DNA from: SW10 sp965657795
Lineage (GTDB): Bacteria > Verrucomicrobiota > Verrucomicrobiia > Verrucomicrobiales > Akkermansiaceae
NCBI GenBank assembly: GCA_965657795.1
Contig: CBFHQJ010000002.1
Coordinates: 90,103-154,102, forward strand
DNA length: 64,000 bases
Reading direction: 5' to 3'
The translations under genes and the position numbers were made by a program. Of this stretch, positions 50,295-60,059 are shown piece by piece. The notes under the pieces were generated by a model. The model had not been told where the DNA came from, ran no database searches, and saw only the letters and a program-made list of their open reading frames with translations. The stretch's first letter is position 1, and the number at the start of each line of letters is the position of its first letter.

Positions 50295-53217
50295 TCTTCA
50301 GGTTCGAGAAGGTTGTTGGGATGTCCGTGATTCGGAGCCCGATCGTTCCGGCTTTGTAGGTTGGGTCGCGATGGCTGAAGAGCTTTTTGCCGTCCAGGGA
50401 TACCGTGAATTGTTCTCCGACTGCAGTGATCAAAAGTTGATGTTTCTGCGTGACATCAATCGGGATGGGTTGGCGTTTCAATTCCCGCCAACCGGTTCCG
50501 TCCATCTTTCCGAGGAGGATCGCGTTTTGGCTCGGCTTGATGCCCGCAAAATATCCTCGGGTTGCGTCGAAACCCACGGAAGGAGCAGTGATGCGAAAGA
50601 GAATTCCCGAGCCCCGGCCTTCGCGGACTCCGTGAAAATCGAGGGTGACCCTGGCGGTGAAGTCATCTGGGGTTTGTTGGTTTAGAACGATCTTTTCTCC
50701 ACTACGGAATGTATTTACCGGGGCATTCGGGTGCGTGCCAAGTTTGAGTCCTTCGGGGGGCGTATGGTAAAATTGGGAATGGCCAAAGTAGGAATGATCT
50801 GAGTCCAAATCTGAAGAATATGGAAGGCTGAGCATGGTGGTTTTCTCTCCGCCCGGGCGTGGGAAAGGTTCGTTTCTGGACATGGGACGCCCAAAAAGAG
50901 GACGCCCGTCCCGCGACCATTTGAAGGGTTGAACGTAGATGTTTCGCTGCCAGCCAGGCTCTCGATTCTCTTTGGCGTGGAAAACATGCCACCACTCGGA
51001 ACCGTTGGGTGATTTGACGAAACAGGAATGGCCGACGCCGAAGGTCTCTTTGGTGGATTGAAAGACCGCCCCTTTGTATTTTTTCCACGATGATGGTTCG
51101 AGAGGATCCTCTCCGGTGAGTTCGAGGAGTCCTAGCTTGTAGCTGGGTAGCCAGGAGGCTCCGCAAGAATAGGTGACGAAAGTCCGGGCACCATTTTGGA
51201 GGACTTGAGGCCCCTCGCTGAGTCCACGGCCTCGCGGGCCGGGTTCGGTGCGCTCCCAAGGATAGTCGAGGTTATCACAGACGCGGACCCGCTTGCTGGA
51301 AAGTTTCAGTGGGTTCTCCATCTTCGCGATATAAAGAAATTGGCGATCCGTTTCCGGCCCGTCCCAACCGGACCAAATCGCGTAGAGTTGATCCTTCACT
51401 TTCAGAGGCGTCATATCGATGGCCCAGAGGTTTTGACCGGTAGTGTCTCCGGTTTGGAAGGGACCGTGCAGAGTGTATTCGCTTAGGGGATCATCGGACT
51501 CGGATCGGAGGACATAGGCGAGGTGGTTCCTGTTTTGACCATCGGAGGCCGCGAAATAGATGTGCCACCTGCCATCTAGAAGGTGGAGTTCGGGAGCCCA
51601 GACCTGTCTGGAGTAGGGGCCGGACTCAGGAGACTGCCAAACCAGATGCCGTTGACCAAAGGAGGTGAGATTCTGCGAAGTGTGAATGGTAATGGCACGA
51701 TCTCCTTCGGACGAACACCAGAGGTATCGGTTGTTTTTTTCATCGCGAACCACCCACGGGTCCTGGCCAATTCCGATGGGGTTGACGAAGTGGGTCTTGG
51801 GAAGTGCTCCGGTTTTCTGGTAATTCGGATCAGAGCCGTCGACAGGCATCTTGGAATTCCAATCCATGACGGCTTTGTGGAGTCTGTTGACGATTTTCGG
51901 ATTCTCCTTGGCGTGGTTGTGGGACTCGCCGGGATCTTTGGGGAGATTGTAGAGTTGCGGGTCGGAGCCATCGAGATTGACGAGGTATTTCCAATCACCG
52001 TCCCGCACGGCAAGATCGGGATTGTCTTCATTAAATCCATGGCCAAAGCCCGGGCGATCGGGAGGTCGTCGCCAGAAAATTGGGGCCTTGCGTGAAGCAG
52101 AGGATTTGCCCACGAGTGTGTTGGCGAGATCTTCACCGTCCAGTTTTTGAGGCGGCTGGGTTCCGGTGAGGGAATAAAGGGAGCGATTGAGATCGATCGC
52201 TGAAAAAACAGAGGTGTCGTTGGTGCTGCCCTTTTTTGAATTGGGCATGAGGCCGGGAGCCCAAATGACAAGCGGGGAACGAATGCCGCCTTCATACATC
52301 CAGGTCTTGGCTCCCCGAAAAGGTTTGGAGGTTCCTGCACCGGGTTCGTGTCCGTTGTCGGAGCAGACGGTGATGATGGTGTTGTCACGGAGTTGGGGAT
52401 CATTGCGAACACGGTCGAAGAGGCGGGCAAGTTGCTCGTCCATGGAATCAAGAACGCCATTGTAAAGGGCGCGTCTGCTGCCACCCCATTTGTCGAGAGG
52501 TGGCCACCAAGGGCCGTGAACGTCATCGGGCCAGAGGTTGATGAAGAAGGGTTTGTTGTGCTTCTTTGATGAATCGATGAATTTGAGGGCTTCGTCGACA
52601 AAGCCGGTAGTGATTTCGGAGCGTTGCATCCATTTGAACCCTTCACCGAGGCGCTCGGCATCGTCCCAGATTCTCCCGGGGATCGGATCCCCGCCCTCGG
52701 GGTTTGGTTTGAGAGTCAGGGGCAGGAGCTTGGGGCCAATCCCTTCAAAGTTGGTTAAACTTTGATCGAAGCCGTACTTTGAAATTTTAGGAGCCTCCGC
52801 GACATCGCGTTGACCGCCCATGTGCCATTTGCCGAAGTGGCCGGTGGCATATCCGGCTTTCTGAAGTTGTCGGGCCAAGGTGGGAGCCTTTGGGTCCAGC
52901 CACTGGGCCATGCCTCGTCGTTTGTTATCGCGGCGATTGTTGAGGTAAGAGGTGATTCGCCAGCGGTGCGGGTATTGACCGGTGGTAAGGGCAACACGAG
53001 AGGGGGAGCAAATCGGGGAATTGACGTAAAAGTTGGTGAACTTGATTCCCTCGGAAGCGAGTCGGTCGATGTGCTGGGTTTTGACGGTGCCGCCGAAGCA
53101 GGAAAAATCCGAGTAGCCCATGTCATCGATGAAAACGACGATAATATTGGGTCGGTCAGTGGAATGGGCAGCTTGGGGAGTGATCCATAGCAAGAGGAGA
53201 GTGAGGAGGTATTTCAT
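50278..53217 (-). CDS. Sulfatase-GH43-lectin fusion enzyme
   Basis: A 979-residue secreted protein with three parts. Sulfatase domain (about 22-460): DRPNIIVVFIDDMGYSDFSC, formylglycine motif CSPSR (C70) and GKWHMGG. A GH43 five-bladed propeller (about 475-775): general base D486 in GIGQDPW, pKa modulator D601 in WAIDM, and general acid E668 in GLSEGP. A C-terminal LamG/3-keto-disaccharide hydrolase-like beta-sandwich (about 800-979: TARVTLDFHGVREGRG, TVSLDGKKLF). The GH43 residues are all in place. One polypeptide can thus desulfate and cleave the glycan, as in GH-sulfatase fusions in algal-polysaccharide users. It is two bases upstream of the DUF1552 gene on the same strand, so the two are probably co-transcribed. 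Confidence 0.85.
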   Translation of the reverse strand: MKYLLTLLLLWITPQAAHSTDRPNIIVVFIDDMGYSDFSCFGGTVKTQHIDRLASEGIKFTNFYVNSPICSPSRVALTTGQYPHRWRITSYLNNRRDNKRRGMAQWLDPKAPTLARQLQKAGYATGHFGKWHMGGQRDVAEAPKISKYGFDQSLTNFEGIGPKLLPLTLKPNPEGGDPIPGRIWDDAERLGEGFKWMQRSEITTGFVDEALKFIDSSKKHNKPFFINLWPDDVHGPWWPPLDKWGGSRRALYNGVLDSMDEQLARLFDRVRNDPQLRDNTIITVCSDNGHEPGAGTSKPFRGAKTWMYEGGIRSPLVIWAPGLMPNSKKGSTNDTSVFSAIDLNRSLYSLTGTQPPQKLDGEDLANTLVGKSSASRKAPIFWRRPPDRPGFGHGFNEDNPDLAVRDGDWKYLVNLDGSDPQLYNLPKDPGESHNHAKENPKIVNRLHKAVMDWNSKMPVDGSDPNYQKTGALPKTHFVNPIGIGQDPWVVRDEKNNRYLWCSSEGDRAITIHTSQNLTSFGQRHLVWQSPESGPYSRQVWAPELHLLDGRWHIYFAASDGQNRNHLAYVLRSESDDPLSEYTLHGPFQTGDTTGQNLWAIDMTPLKVKDQLYAIWSGWDGPETDRQFLYIAKMENPLKLSSKRVRVCDNLDYPWERTEPGPRGRGLSEGPQVLQNGARTFVTYSCGASWLPSYKLGLLELTGEDPLEPSSWKKYKGAVFQSTKETFGVGHSCFVKSPNGSEWWHVFHAKENREPGWQRNIYVQPFKWSRDGRPLFGRPMSRNEPFPRPGGEKTTMLSLPYSSDLDSDHSYFGHSQFYHTPPEGLKLGTHPNAPVNTFRSGEKIVLNQQTPDDFTARVTLDFHGVREGRGSGILFRITAPSVGFDATRGYFAGIKPSQNAILLGKMDGTGWRELKRQPIPIDVTQKHQLLITAVGEQFTVSLDGKKLFSHRDPTYKAGTIGLRITDIPTTFSNLKITQPE

Positions 53218-53218
53218 C

Positions 53219-54562
53219 TTAAGTCAGTCTGGTGAGGGTGCCGGTTGCATCCTGGAAGTCGTCCGTTTCAACTTCCATCTTTTGGATCATGGTGAGGAGA
53301 ACGTTGGAGAGGGGCGGGTGCTTGTCGACGTCGTGGGCGAGGTGGTGGTCGTGCTTGAGGCCTAGGCCTTTGCCTCCGGCTACGAGGAGGGGGAGGTTTT
53401 TGGGAGAATGTGCGCCACCTTCGCCACTGTTCATGCCGCTGCCGAACATGACCATGGTGCTATCGAGCATGTTGCTTTCGCCTTCTTCGGTCTCTTCGAG
53501 GAAGGTCAGAAAACGGCTGAGGCGCTCGAGGTGGAATCGGTCGATTTTGGCGAGCGATTTGAGCATGCCGGCATCGCCGCCATGGTGGGAGAGTTCGTGA
53601 TGATTCTCGCCGCCCCCTCCGTATCCCCCGGCTTCACGAGACCACTCGAAGGTGATCACGCGGGTGGTGTCGGTGACGAAGGACAGGTAGCTGAGCTCCA
53701 ACATGACATCAAGCCACATCGGTCGGTCGTGCTTATCTCGAGATTGGCTGCCGAGTTGAAGATGAGTGGCGTCGATTTCAGGCTTTGGGATATCAATCCA
53801 GGATTCCATGCGTTCGACCCGTTTCTCGGTTTCCCGGACGGAGCTGAAGTATTCTTCGAGCTTCTCCTTGTCGGATTTCCCCAGTTTCTTTTCGAGTTCA
53901 CGGGCATCCTCTGAGATGCTGTCCAGAATGGATTTTTTTTCGGCGTAGCGACGCAGAGTTTCCTTTTTTGAGTCGCTTCCGTCTGGAACGAAGAGTCTTT
54001 CGAAAAGTCGTTGCGGGCTGTTTTCCGCGGGTAAGGGGGTTCCGCGTCGATCAAACGAAAGGGTGTGGGAATGTCCCGCGCCCCCGGTGCCGGAGCCATC
54101 GGAGAGTTGGAGGGATGGGAAACGGGTTTCCTTGCCGTGCTTGGCTGCCATGATCTGGTCGGCCGAAATGGTGTTGGCGTATTGCTTGCCGGGAACGGCT
54201 GCCAGGTCGGCTCCGGTAAGCCAGGTGTCGGCTCCCGAGTGACCACCTTTGGAATTGGGGTGCCCGAGTCCGGTGAGGACGCTGAGGTTCTGTCGATGAG
54301 CTGCGAGAGTTTGGAGGGTGGGAGAGAGCTCATACTTTGAGCCCGAGGTCTTGGGTATCCATTCCAGGATGTTCACGCCATTGGGCACGTAGCAAAAAAT
54401 GGAACGTGGGTGTCGATCTGGCGATTTTGCAAGGGGACGATATTTGGAAGGGGCTGCCAGTGATGCTGGGAGCATCGCTTCAAGTAGCGGGAGGCTGAGA
54501 CTGGCACCGAGGCCACGGAGGACGATGCGACGGTCGATGAGTTTATGGGAGAGGGGATTCAT
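53219..54562 (-). CDS. DUF1552 domain protein (copy 2)
   Basis: A 447-residue exported protein; the N-terminus has the twin-Arg-like RRIVLRGLGASLSLPLLEAM. It is about the same length and layout as copy 1: SIFCYVPNGVNILEWIPK, VLTGLGHPNSKGGHSGADTW, GAGHSHTLSFDRRGTPLP, VMFGSGMNSGEGGAHSP. The first Arg pair is followed by Ile-Val-Leu, so Tat export is likely but slightly non-canonical. It lies six bases downstream of its DUF1592 cytochrome and two bases upstream of the sulfatase-GH43 gene, tying the system to this carbohydrate locus. Family activity is unknown. Confidence 0.85.
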   Translation of the reverse strand: MNPLSHKLIDRRIVLRGLGASLSLPLLEAMLPASLAAPSKYRPLAKSPDRHPRSIFCYVPNGVNILEWIPKTSGSKYELSPTLQTLAAHRQNLSVLTGLGHPNSKGGHSGADTWLTGADLAAVPGKQYANTISADQIMAAKHGKETRFPSLQLSDGSGTGGAGHSHTLSFDRRGTPLPAENSPQRLFERLFVPDGSDSKKETLRRYAEKKSILDSISEDARELEKKLGKSDKEKLEEYFSSVRETEKRVERMESWIDIPKPEIDATHLQLGSQSRDKHDRPMWLDVMLELSYLSFVTDTTRVITFEWSREAGGYGGGGENHHELSHHGGDAGMLKSLAKIDRFHLERLSRFLTFLEETEEGESNMLDSTMVMFGSGMNSGEGGAHSPKNLPLLVAGGKGLGLKHDHHLAHDVDKHPPLSNVLLTMIQKMEVETDDFQDATGTLTRLT

Positions 54563-54567
54563 GGGCT

Positions 54568-57096
54568 TTACTTGGTGGTGAAGAGTTCCGAGGTGACGGT
54601 GAAGTGGATGAGCGAGCGGAGAGATCTATCGATTTGCTTTAGGTGGGTGACTGCGTCATCGATGTGCTTTTTGTCAGCGTATCCCATCTCCCGCCCCAGG
54701 GCATAGGTGAACATCTTATCGGCCAGGCAGCGGAGGAAGAGATCTTCCTCTTTGAGAAGTTGGTCCTGGAGGCCGGAGACGCCGGTGAATTCGGATCCGT
54801 CTGGCATTCTGGCGGAGGCGTCGATGACCGGGTCGTTGTCGCCGATGCGGCCCTTGTAACCGAATCCTTCCCGGAGACGCCATTCGCCGGCTGCATTGTA
54901 GTTCTCGAGAGAGAGTCCGAGCGGGTCTATTTTATTGTGGCATCGCGCGCACTGGGGAAGTTCCCGGTGAATGGCGAGACGTTGGCGGACGGTGGCTTTG
55001 TCGATGCCCGGAACCTTGGGGGCAATTTCGCCAACGTTCTCCACAGGGAGGCCGGGGTCGGTGCCAAGGAGGTTATTTAAGATCCAGGTGCCGCGAACAA
55101 CGGGTGAGGTACGAGTTCCATTCGAGGTGATGCTGAGAATGGAGGCTTGCGTGACGATGCCTCCGCGGTGGACTCCATTTGGAACGGGGACTTTGCGGAA
55201 GTGGTCTCCACGAACGCCGGGGATACCATAGTATCGGGCCAAGCGCTCGTTAATGGTGACAAAGTCTGATTTCACGAGATTCATGACATCGAGATCGTTG
55301 TCGAGGATCTCGCGGAAGAAGGCGAGGGACTCCTCCTTAATGGATGTTTCGAGGTGGCGGTCGTAGCGCGGGAAGAGATCGGAAGCTGGAGGGTTGGCGC
55401 CGATTTTACGGAGATCAAACCACTGGCCTGCGAAGTTTTCGGTGAAGGCCAAACTACGGTTTGATTTGAGGAGTCGGTCGGCCTGTTGCTTGAGATCGTT
55501 AGCAGTTTGAAGTCTGCCTTGATCTGCAAGTTTCCGGAGTTCTTCATCCGGAGTGGTTGATCCTAGAAAGTAGGAGAGCCGGGCTGCGAGTTCGTGCTGG
55601 GTGAGACTCCGTGGTTCCGTGCCGGGCTCGGTCAGGAAAAGAAAGTTGGGAGAAGTCAGAGTTGAAACAAGAGGTGCTTTAATGGCTTCTAAAAAGTCAT
55701 TCTTCTGGGAGAGTGAGTCTTCAAAGAGAGCGAGTTTACGCTTCAATTCCACGTCGTTGATGGGACGTCGCCAGGCCTTCTCCATGAACCTTTTGAGAAC
55801 GAGGGAGGCCCCGGCAGCGCCGGCGGAAGATAGGTCCTTCGGAAGCCCTGCGAGCAGGCGGGTGGGCGAGACAGGAGGCCATTGTTCGTGAATGGGACCC
55901 TCGAGCTCGATCCAGTCAATCATTGCTTCGGGACGAGGGAACTCATCACGTCCTTGCACCCAGTGGTTTTCGAGAATTTTTGGGATTTCGTAGGCTGGAC
56001 GGAATTGCAAGCCGGCTTTTTCGGTGGAGAAGAAGGCGCGGTGTTCAAACTCGCGAGCCTTGGGCCAAGGCGCATCGATATCAAAGGTGTGAGAGAAGGC
56101 GGGTTGGCCTTTAAGTTTTCCCTCGATCCGAAGTCGTGCGGGACCGTAGTCATACATGGGATCTTCCTTGAAGTGGTTGATCTCCCGCTGCAATCGCTCC
56201 TGGTCCATCTCGCGGTTTCGTTTGCGGGCTTGTTCGGCGGCCCGCTCGGTGAGCAGTGGCTTAAGCATCTCGACGACATCTTCCCGCGATGGTGTCCGGC
56301 TGGCAGCGCGAACGCGGATGATGTATTCGCCCGAGTGCTCAAGTGCAAAGTCGCGGAAGCCAACGATGCGGTCCCAGCCGGTGGATCGACTCACAACGAA
56401 GCCATCGATGATTTTGTTTTTTGCTCCGCCATTGAGAATGATGCGATTCTTTCCTCGTTCGACTCGGTCACGATCGGGTCCCGACTGGGATTCGTCCGGC
56501 TCGAAGCGCCACTTAATCATGGGAGGTTTTTCGCCGGTCACGATAGCCTGGTTGATAATGTCCCGTGCGGCATCGTAATAGAGCTCGAGCTGAAGAGGGG
56601 AAAGGGAGAGGGCGGAGCCAATGTTGTCAAATCCTGCGGCAGGCGGGTCTTCGGGAAAGGCTTCGGGGTTGAAAGTGATACCAAGGAGATCACGAATGGT
56701 GTTGGCATACTCAGCTCGATTGAGACGTCGAAGGACAATGCGGGAGGATTTGTCAGAGATCTCAGCGCGGGCGAGTTCGTTGGCGACCCATTCGGCAAAG
56801 CGGGCCGAGTCGGCGGGGTTGGGCTGCGGTTCCTCTTCGGGTGGCATTTCGTGGCCATTCACGGCGTTGAGGATTTCGCCCCATTGGCCGACGGCCACGA
56901 GATCGAGGAAGTCGTTCTTCAATTCGCTCTCAATATTGAGATCTCCTTTAGATTTTTTGTCACCGTGACAGGAGATGCAGTGCTTCTTAAAATAGGGAAG
57001 TGCGATGGACTCGAATCCCTTTTGGTCAGGACGGAATGCTACCTCATCTGCGCCAACAAGCGAGATGGTGAAGAGGAAGAAGAGAAGAATCTTCAT
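54568..57096 (-). CDS. DUF1592-type multidomain cytochrome c-like protein (copy 2)
   Basis: An 842-residue exported protein with the same domain string as copy 1: planctomycete cytochrome c (CISCHGDKK, about residues 40-45), DUF1587 (RLNRAEYANTIRDLLGI), DUF1595, DUF1592 (ARLSYFLGSTTPDEEL, then FAGQWFDLRKIG), DUF1588 (VHRGGIVTQASIL, with CARCH) and DUF1585 (TYALGREMGYADKKHID). Both CxxCH sites are kept. An insert of about 60 charged residues (about 280-340) is larger than in copy 1. It precedes the DUF1552 gene by five bases, and the pair is inserted between a sulfatase-GH43 gene and another sulfatase. Confidence 0.85.
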   Translation of the reverse strand: MKILLFFLFTISLVGADEVAFRPDQKGFESIALPYFKKHCISCHGDKKSKGDLNIESELKNDFLDLVAVGQWGEILNAVNGHEMPPEEEPQPNPADSARFAEWVANELARAEISDKSSRIVLRRLNRAEYANTIRDLLGITFNPEAFPEDPPAAGFDNIGSALSLSPLQLELYYDAARDIINQAIVTGEKPPMIKWRFEPDESQSGPDRDRVERGKNRIILNGGAKNKIIDGFVVSRSTGWDRIVGFRDFALEHSGEYIIRVRAASRTPSREDVVEMLKPLLTERAAEQARKRNREMDQERLQREINHFKEDPMYDYGPARLRIEGKLKGQPAFSHTFDIDAPWPKAREFEHRAFFSTEKAGLQFRPAYEIPKILENHWVQGRDEFPRPEAMIDWIELEGPIHEQWPPVSPTRLLAGLPKDLSSAGAAGASLVLKRFMEKAWRRPINDVELKRKLALFEDSLSQKNDFLEAIKAPLVSTLTSPNFLFLTEPGTEPRSLTQHELAARLSYFLGSTTPDEELRKLADQGRLQTANDLKQQADRLLKSNRSLAFTENFAGQWFDLRKIGANPPASDLFPRYDRHLETSIKEESLAFFREILDNDLDVMNLVKSDFVTINERLARYYGIPGVRGDHFRKVPVPNGVHRGGIVTQASILSITSNGTRTSPVVRGTWILNNLLGTDPGLPVENVGEIAPKVPGIDKATVRQRLAIHRELPQCARCHNKIDPLGLSLENYNAAGEWRLREGFGYKGRIGDNDPVIDASARMPDGSEFTGVSGLQDQLLKEEDLFLRCLADKMFTYALGREMGYADKKHIDDAVTHLKQIDRSLRSLIHFTVTSELFTTK

Positions 57097-57328
57097 GCCG
57101 GGATGGTTTTGAATTTGGAAAAGTCACCCACTAAGACAACCCTTCATTATCAATTGAGTGGGGAATCTTACGAGTGGAAAGGAAAGGCCTTTGAGAAGGG
57201 AGTTTACCTCTCAGGCTGCAGACATGATTTAAAGATGTTCATTTCCTGGAACCGTGAAGACGAATTCTAAACGGGGAGGAGGTAGAGAAATTTGAAAAGC
57301 CTGGAAGCGGGTATTGGTGAGATTCCGT

Positions 57329-58726
57329 TTATGGTTTGGAGGGGAAAAGAGGAGAGAGTTTTGCGGCGGCCCGATGGGCCTTCTGAGTATCAAGCTTAGC
57401 GCCCGGGTCCTTCTGTTGTGCAAGGTGCTGGTCAAGAGCTTTGGCGAGTTGTCCCTTGATTTCGGCGTGTTCGGCCGAGCTGGCGAGGTTGGTTAGTTCG
57501 AATGGATCCTTAGCCGTGTGGTAGAGTTCCTCGGCCGGACGCTTCATGAAACGGTTAATGAGTGTTTCGTGATGTTTGTTGGAGAAGGATGAGAAGATCC
57601 AGGTTTGCCAGTAAGGGTTGTGGTCGTTTTTCCCCATGAGGTGTTTCTCGATGTAAAGTTGCTCGGGCCTGAGGTTGCGAATGTAGCGCCACTCTCCATT
57701 GCTTGCCGAGCGGATGGGGTAAGAGGGGCCTTCGGGGAAGTTGTTGTGCATGCCAAAGGCGTGGGTGCGGTGGGTGTCGCTCTTCCCGTGGAGAACATCG
57801 GCAAAAGAAGAGCCATCGAAGGAGTCATTGCTTGTTTTTTTGCCGCTTAGATCGAGGAGTGTGGGGAGAATATCGGTGTATTGCACGATGGCGGAGGTGC
57901 GCTTGTCGGCGGGGATTTTTCCGGGCCAGCGTGCGATGAGCGAGGTGTGGATTCCGTTGTCCCAGTTGGTCCATTTGCAGCCGGGGAACTGCGCGCCTTG
58001 TTCGCTGGTGAAAAGGACAAGAGTATCGTTGGCGAGCTTGGTTTCATCGAGGAGGGCTAGGAGTTCACCGACCTGGGAATCCATGTAAGTAATCTCGGCT
58101 AGATATTTGGAATAGCTTTTCCGGGTCGAGGGAGTGTCGGCCAAGTAAGAGGGAAGTTTGATTTTGGCAGGAGGATATTTTGAGGCGTCGCCCATGACCC
58201 AAGGGGCGTGGGGTTCGGTGAGGGCAACGACGAGGCAAAAGGGGTGAGCGAGGTCAGCGGTGATAAATGTCCGAATGCCTGCGAGATCGTGCGGATTGGT
58301 GGGATTACGAACGCAATTGTCATCGAAACCGGGAACCAATTTGAAAGGAAACGCCGACTTAGGTTTGATATGAGTTTTTCCAGCGAGGCCGACCCGGTAG
58401 CCAAGGGGGCGAAGGTGGTGCGGGAGACTTTGTGTTCCGGGGCGGACAGTGCCGTGATTCCAGGCGCAGCCGTTGCGAAAGGGATAACGGCCGGTGTAGA
58501 GTTCGGAACGGCAGGGGGAGCACATGGCCATGCCGAGGTAAGCGTGGTCGAAGACGAGTGATTGTCTGGCGAAGGCGTCGAGGTGAGGAGTCTTGGCGTT
58601 TTGTCCGCCGTTGACCGGGAGGTCCGAGAAAGTGCAGTCGTCCGCGAGGATGATCAGGATGTTTGGTTTTGCGATCGCGCTGATTTGCAGGAGCAGGGAA
58701 GAGAACAGAATTAAGACTGGCTTCAT
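57329..58726 (-). CDS. Sulfatase (arylsulfatase family) with CSPCR motif
   Basis: A 465-residue secreted sulfatase. After the signal peptide: KPNILIILADDCTFSDLPVNG (metal Asp pair), then MAMCSPCRSELYTGRYPF, where the formylglycine Cys is C69 and the motif reads C-x-P-C-R with a second Cys in the fourth position. Later SDTHRTHAFG and a C-terminal ELYHTAKDPFELTNLA complete the domain. The short C-terminus has no fused domain. Position between the DUF1592 cytochrome and the esterase-like gene places it in the sulfated-glycan locus. The exact glycan cannot be told. Confidence 0.85.
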   Translation of the reverse strand: MKPVLILFSSLLLQISAIAKPNILIILADDCTFSDLPVNGGQNAKTPHLDAFARQSLVFDHAYLGMAMCSPCRSELYTGRYPFRNGCAWNHGTVRPGTQSLPHHLRPLGYRVGLAGKTHIKPKSAFPFKLVPGFDDNCVRNPTNPHDLAGIRTFITADLAHPFCLVVALTEPHAPWVMGDASKYPPAKIKLPSYLADTPSTRKSYSKYLAEITYMDSQVGELLALLDETKLANDTLVLFTSEQGAQFPGCKWTNWDNGIHTSLIARWPGKIPADKRTSAIVQYTDILPTLLDLSGKKTSNDSFDGSSFADVLHGKSDTHRTHAFGMHNNFPEGPSYPIRSASNGEWRYIRNLRPEQLYIEKHLMGKNDHNPYWQTWIFSSFSNKHHETLINRFMKRPAEELYHTAKDPFELTNLASSAEHAEIKGQLAKALDQHLAQQKDPGAKLDTQKAHRAAAKLSPLFPSKP

Positions 58727-58766
58727 TGTGGAAAGGAAATGTCGTGAGGACTGGAAGTGGGACCAA

Positions 58767-60059
58767 CTATTTTGATTTCAGGCCGACCGTGTTCACTGCG
58801 ATGACCTTGTAGTGGGGTTTTGTGTCAACAGGAGGATTGGGATCGGTGAAGGTCATCTTGGTGAGAGGTTGTTGTGGAGTGTCGCTATACTGGAGCCCTT
58901 GGAAGAGCGGGCGGCCGAATCGATTGATTGGTTTTTCAGGAACGGAGGCGATTTGCTCGCCGTTTCGGAGGATAACGAAATGAGCGAGTCCGCTTTGGAG
59001 GTCGGCGGTGGCGTCCCATGTCAGAACATTTCCGTTGAGCTTGATGTTGGTCGGCGCAGGCGGCGGGGTTTGGTCGGGAATTTGAGTGTCCTTCACATAC
59101 GCAGTCCAAAGCTTCTCCACCTTGGCGCTGGGCAGCCAGATGGAACGTCCATCGCATTGGTGGCTGACTGGAGTCGCGTTCTTGCTTGTGATTTTTTTGA
59201 GAGGTTCTCCCGATGTTTCTGGAAGGCGGAGATCAAGACAGGCATCGAACCAAGGGATGGCGAGGTAGCGCTGATTCCCGCATTCGTGTGAGGTGAGAGG
59301 GTCGATGGCATAGGCTATTTGAGCCTTGTTCTCTTTGAGGGTGTCGAAGAAAACCTCATTGGCTGGCCAGACTTTTGAAAATCGGCCAGCCTTGACGGAG
59401 ACGCCTTCCTTGGTGCCAAGGTTGCACATAATGGGGACGCTGAGAGCGGCCTTGGGAAGCTGATGAGCTTTGATCGAAGGACGGTCGGGATTCGGTTTCA
59501 AATAAGGGACACCAGAACGAAGCCAAGCTGCCGCAATCCTTTCCGGATGCAGCATGAGCATACCACCGGCCCAATGTCCGCCTCCGCTGTGTCCCCAAAG
59601 AGCCCATGGGACTTTGGAGAGTTCGGGATGGCCGGACTTCTTCCCGAGATCGATGAGGGATTGTCGAAATCGGGCACCGGAACCGTTGCGTGGATCGCAC
59701 CAAAGCTGACAGTCAGCGTCCTGGGGTTGCTCGTAGGACGGAGCCATGAGGGCGCAGTGGTGTTTCCGGGCAAGAGCCTGCCAATGCAGGTCATAGGCTC
59801 CGGTAAGACCTGATTTACAGGAGCCGACACCGCAGCCATGTTGATGAACAATGAGCCCTTGTAATGTTTTCACATCTGAGGGAATCCAGATGGTATATTT
59901 GACCGCGAAAGCGAGTTGTCCGGGATTGGTTCCGGCTTCATAACGAACGCGGAAGTAGGGCGGCTCGGCAGTTGGAAAAACCTCATATGGGCCTTTTGGG
60001 TCTTGGGCATGAACACCCTGGAGGAGAGCTAGAGCTAGAAGGAGTCGACGGATGGTCAT
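58767..60059 (-). CDS. Secreted alpha/beta-hydrolase or esterase-like protein
   Basis: A 430-residue exported protein. The catalytic-domain signature is YTIWIPSDVKTLQGLIVHQH (oxyanion region), a nucleophile elbow GHSGGGHWAGG (Ser), then HECGNQRY with the likely catalytic His. The C-terminal 120 residues contain PPPAPTNIKLNGNVLTWDA and AHFVILRNGEQIAS, a fibronectin-like module. ATG 60059 begins the signal peptide MTIRRLLLALALLQG; the frame extends to 60158 without a signal-like start. Family relations to PHB depolymerase/polyester esterases are possible. It is 40 bases upstream of the CSPCR sulfatase gene. Confidence 0.65.
   Translation of the reverse strand: MTIRRLLLALALLQGVHAQDPKGPYEVFPTAEPPYFRVRYEAGTNPGQLAFAVKYTIWIPSDVKTLQGLIVHQHGCGVGSCKSGLTGAYDLHWQALARKHHCALMAPSYEQPQDADCQLWCDPRNGSGARFRQSLIDLGKKSGHPELSKVPWALWGHSGGGHWAGGMLMLHPERIAAAWLRSGVPYLKPNPDRPSIKAHQLPKAALSVPIMCNLGTKEGVSVKAGRFSKVWPANEVFFDTLKENKAQIAYAIDPLTSHECGNQRYLAIPWFDACLDLRLPETSGEPLKKITSKNATPVSHQCDGRSIWLPSAKVEKLWTAYVKDTQIPDQTPPPAPTNIKLNGNVLTWDATADLQSGLAHFVILRNGEQIASVPEKPINRFGRPLFQGLQYSDTPQQPLTKMTFTDPNPPVDTKPHYKVIAVNTVGLKSK

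Noticed and set aside
55882..57270. 462-codon plus-strand open frame opposite the DUF1592 cytochrome
   Set aside because: It covers the antisense of a gene with recognised domains and no homologous motif; only its last 170 bases lie outside that gene, in the gap before 57329.
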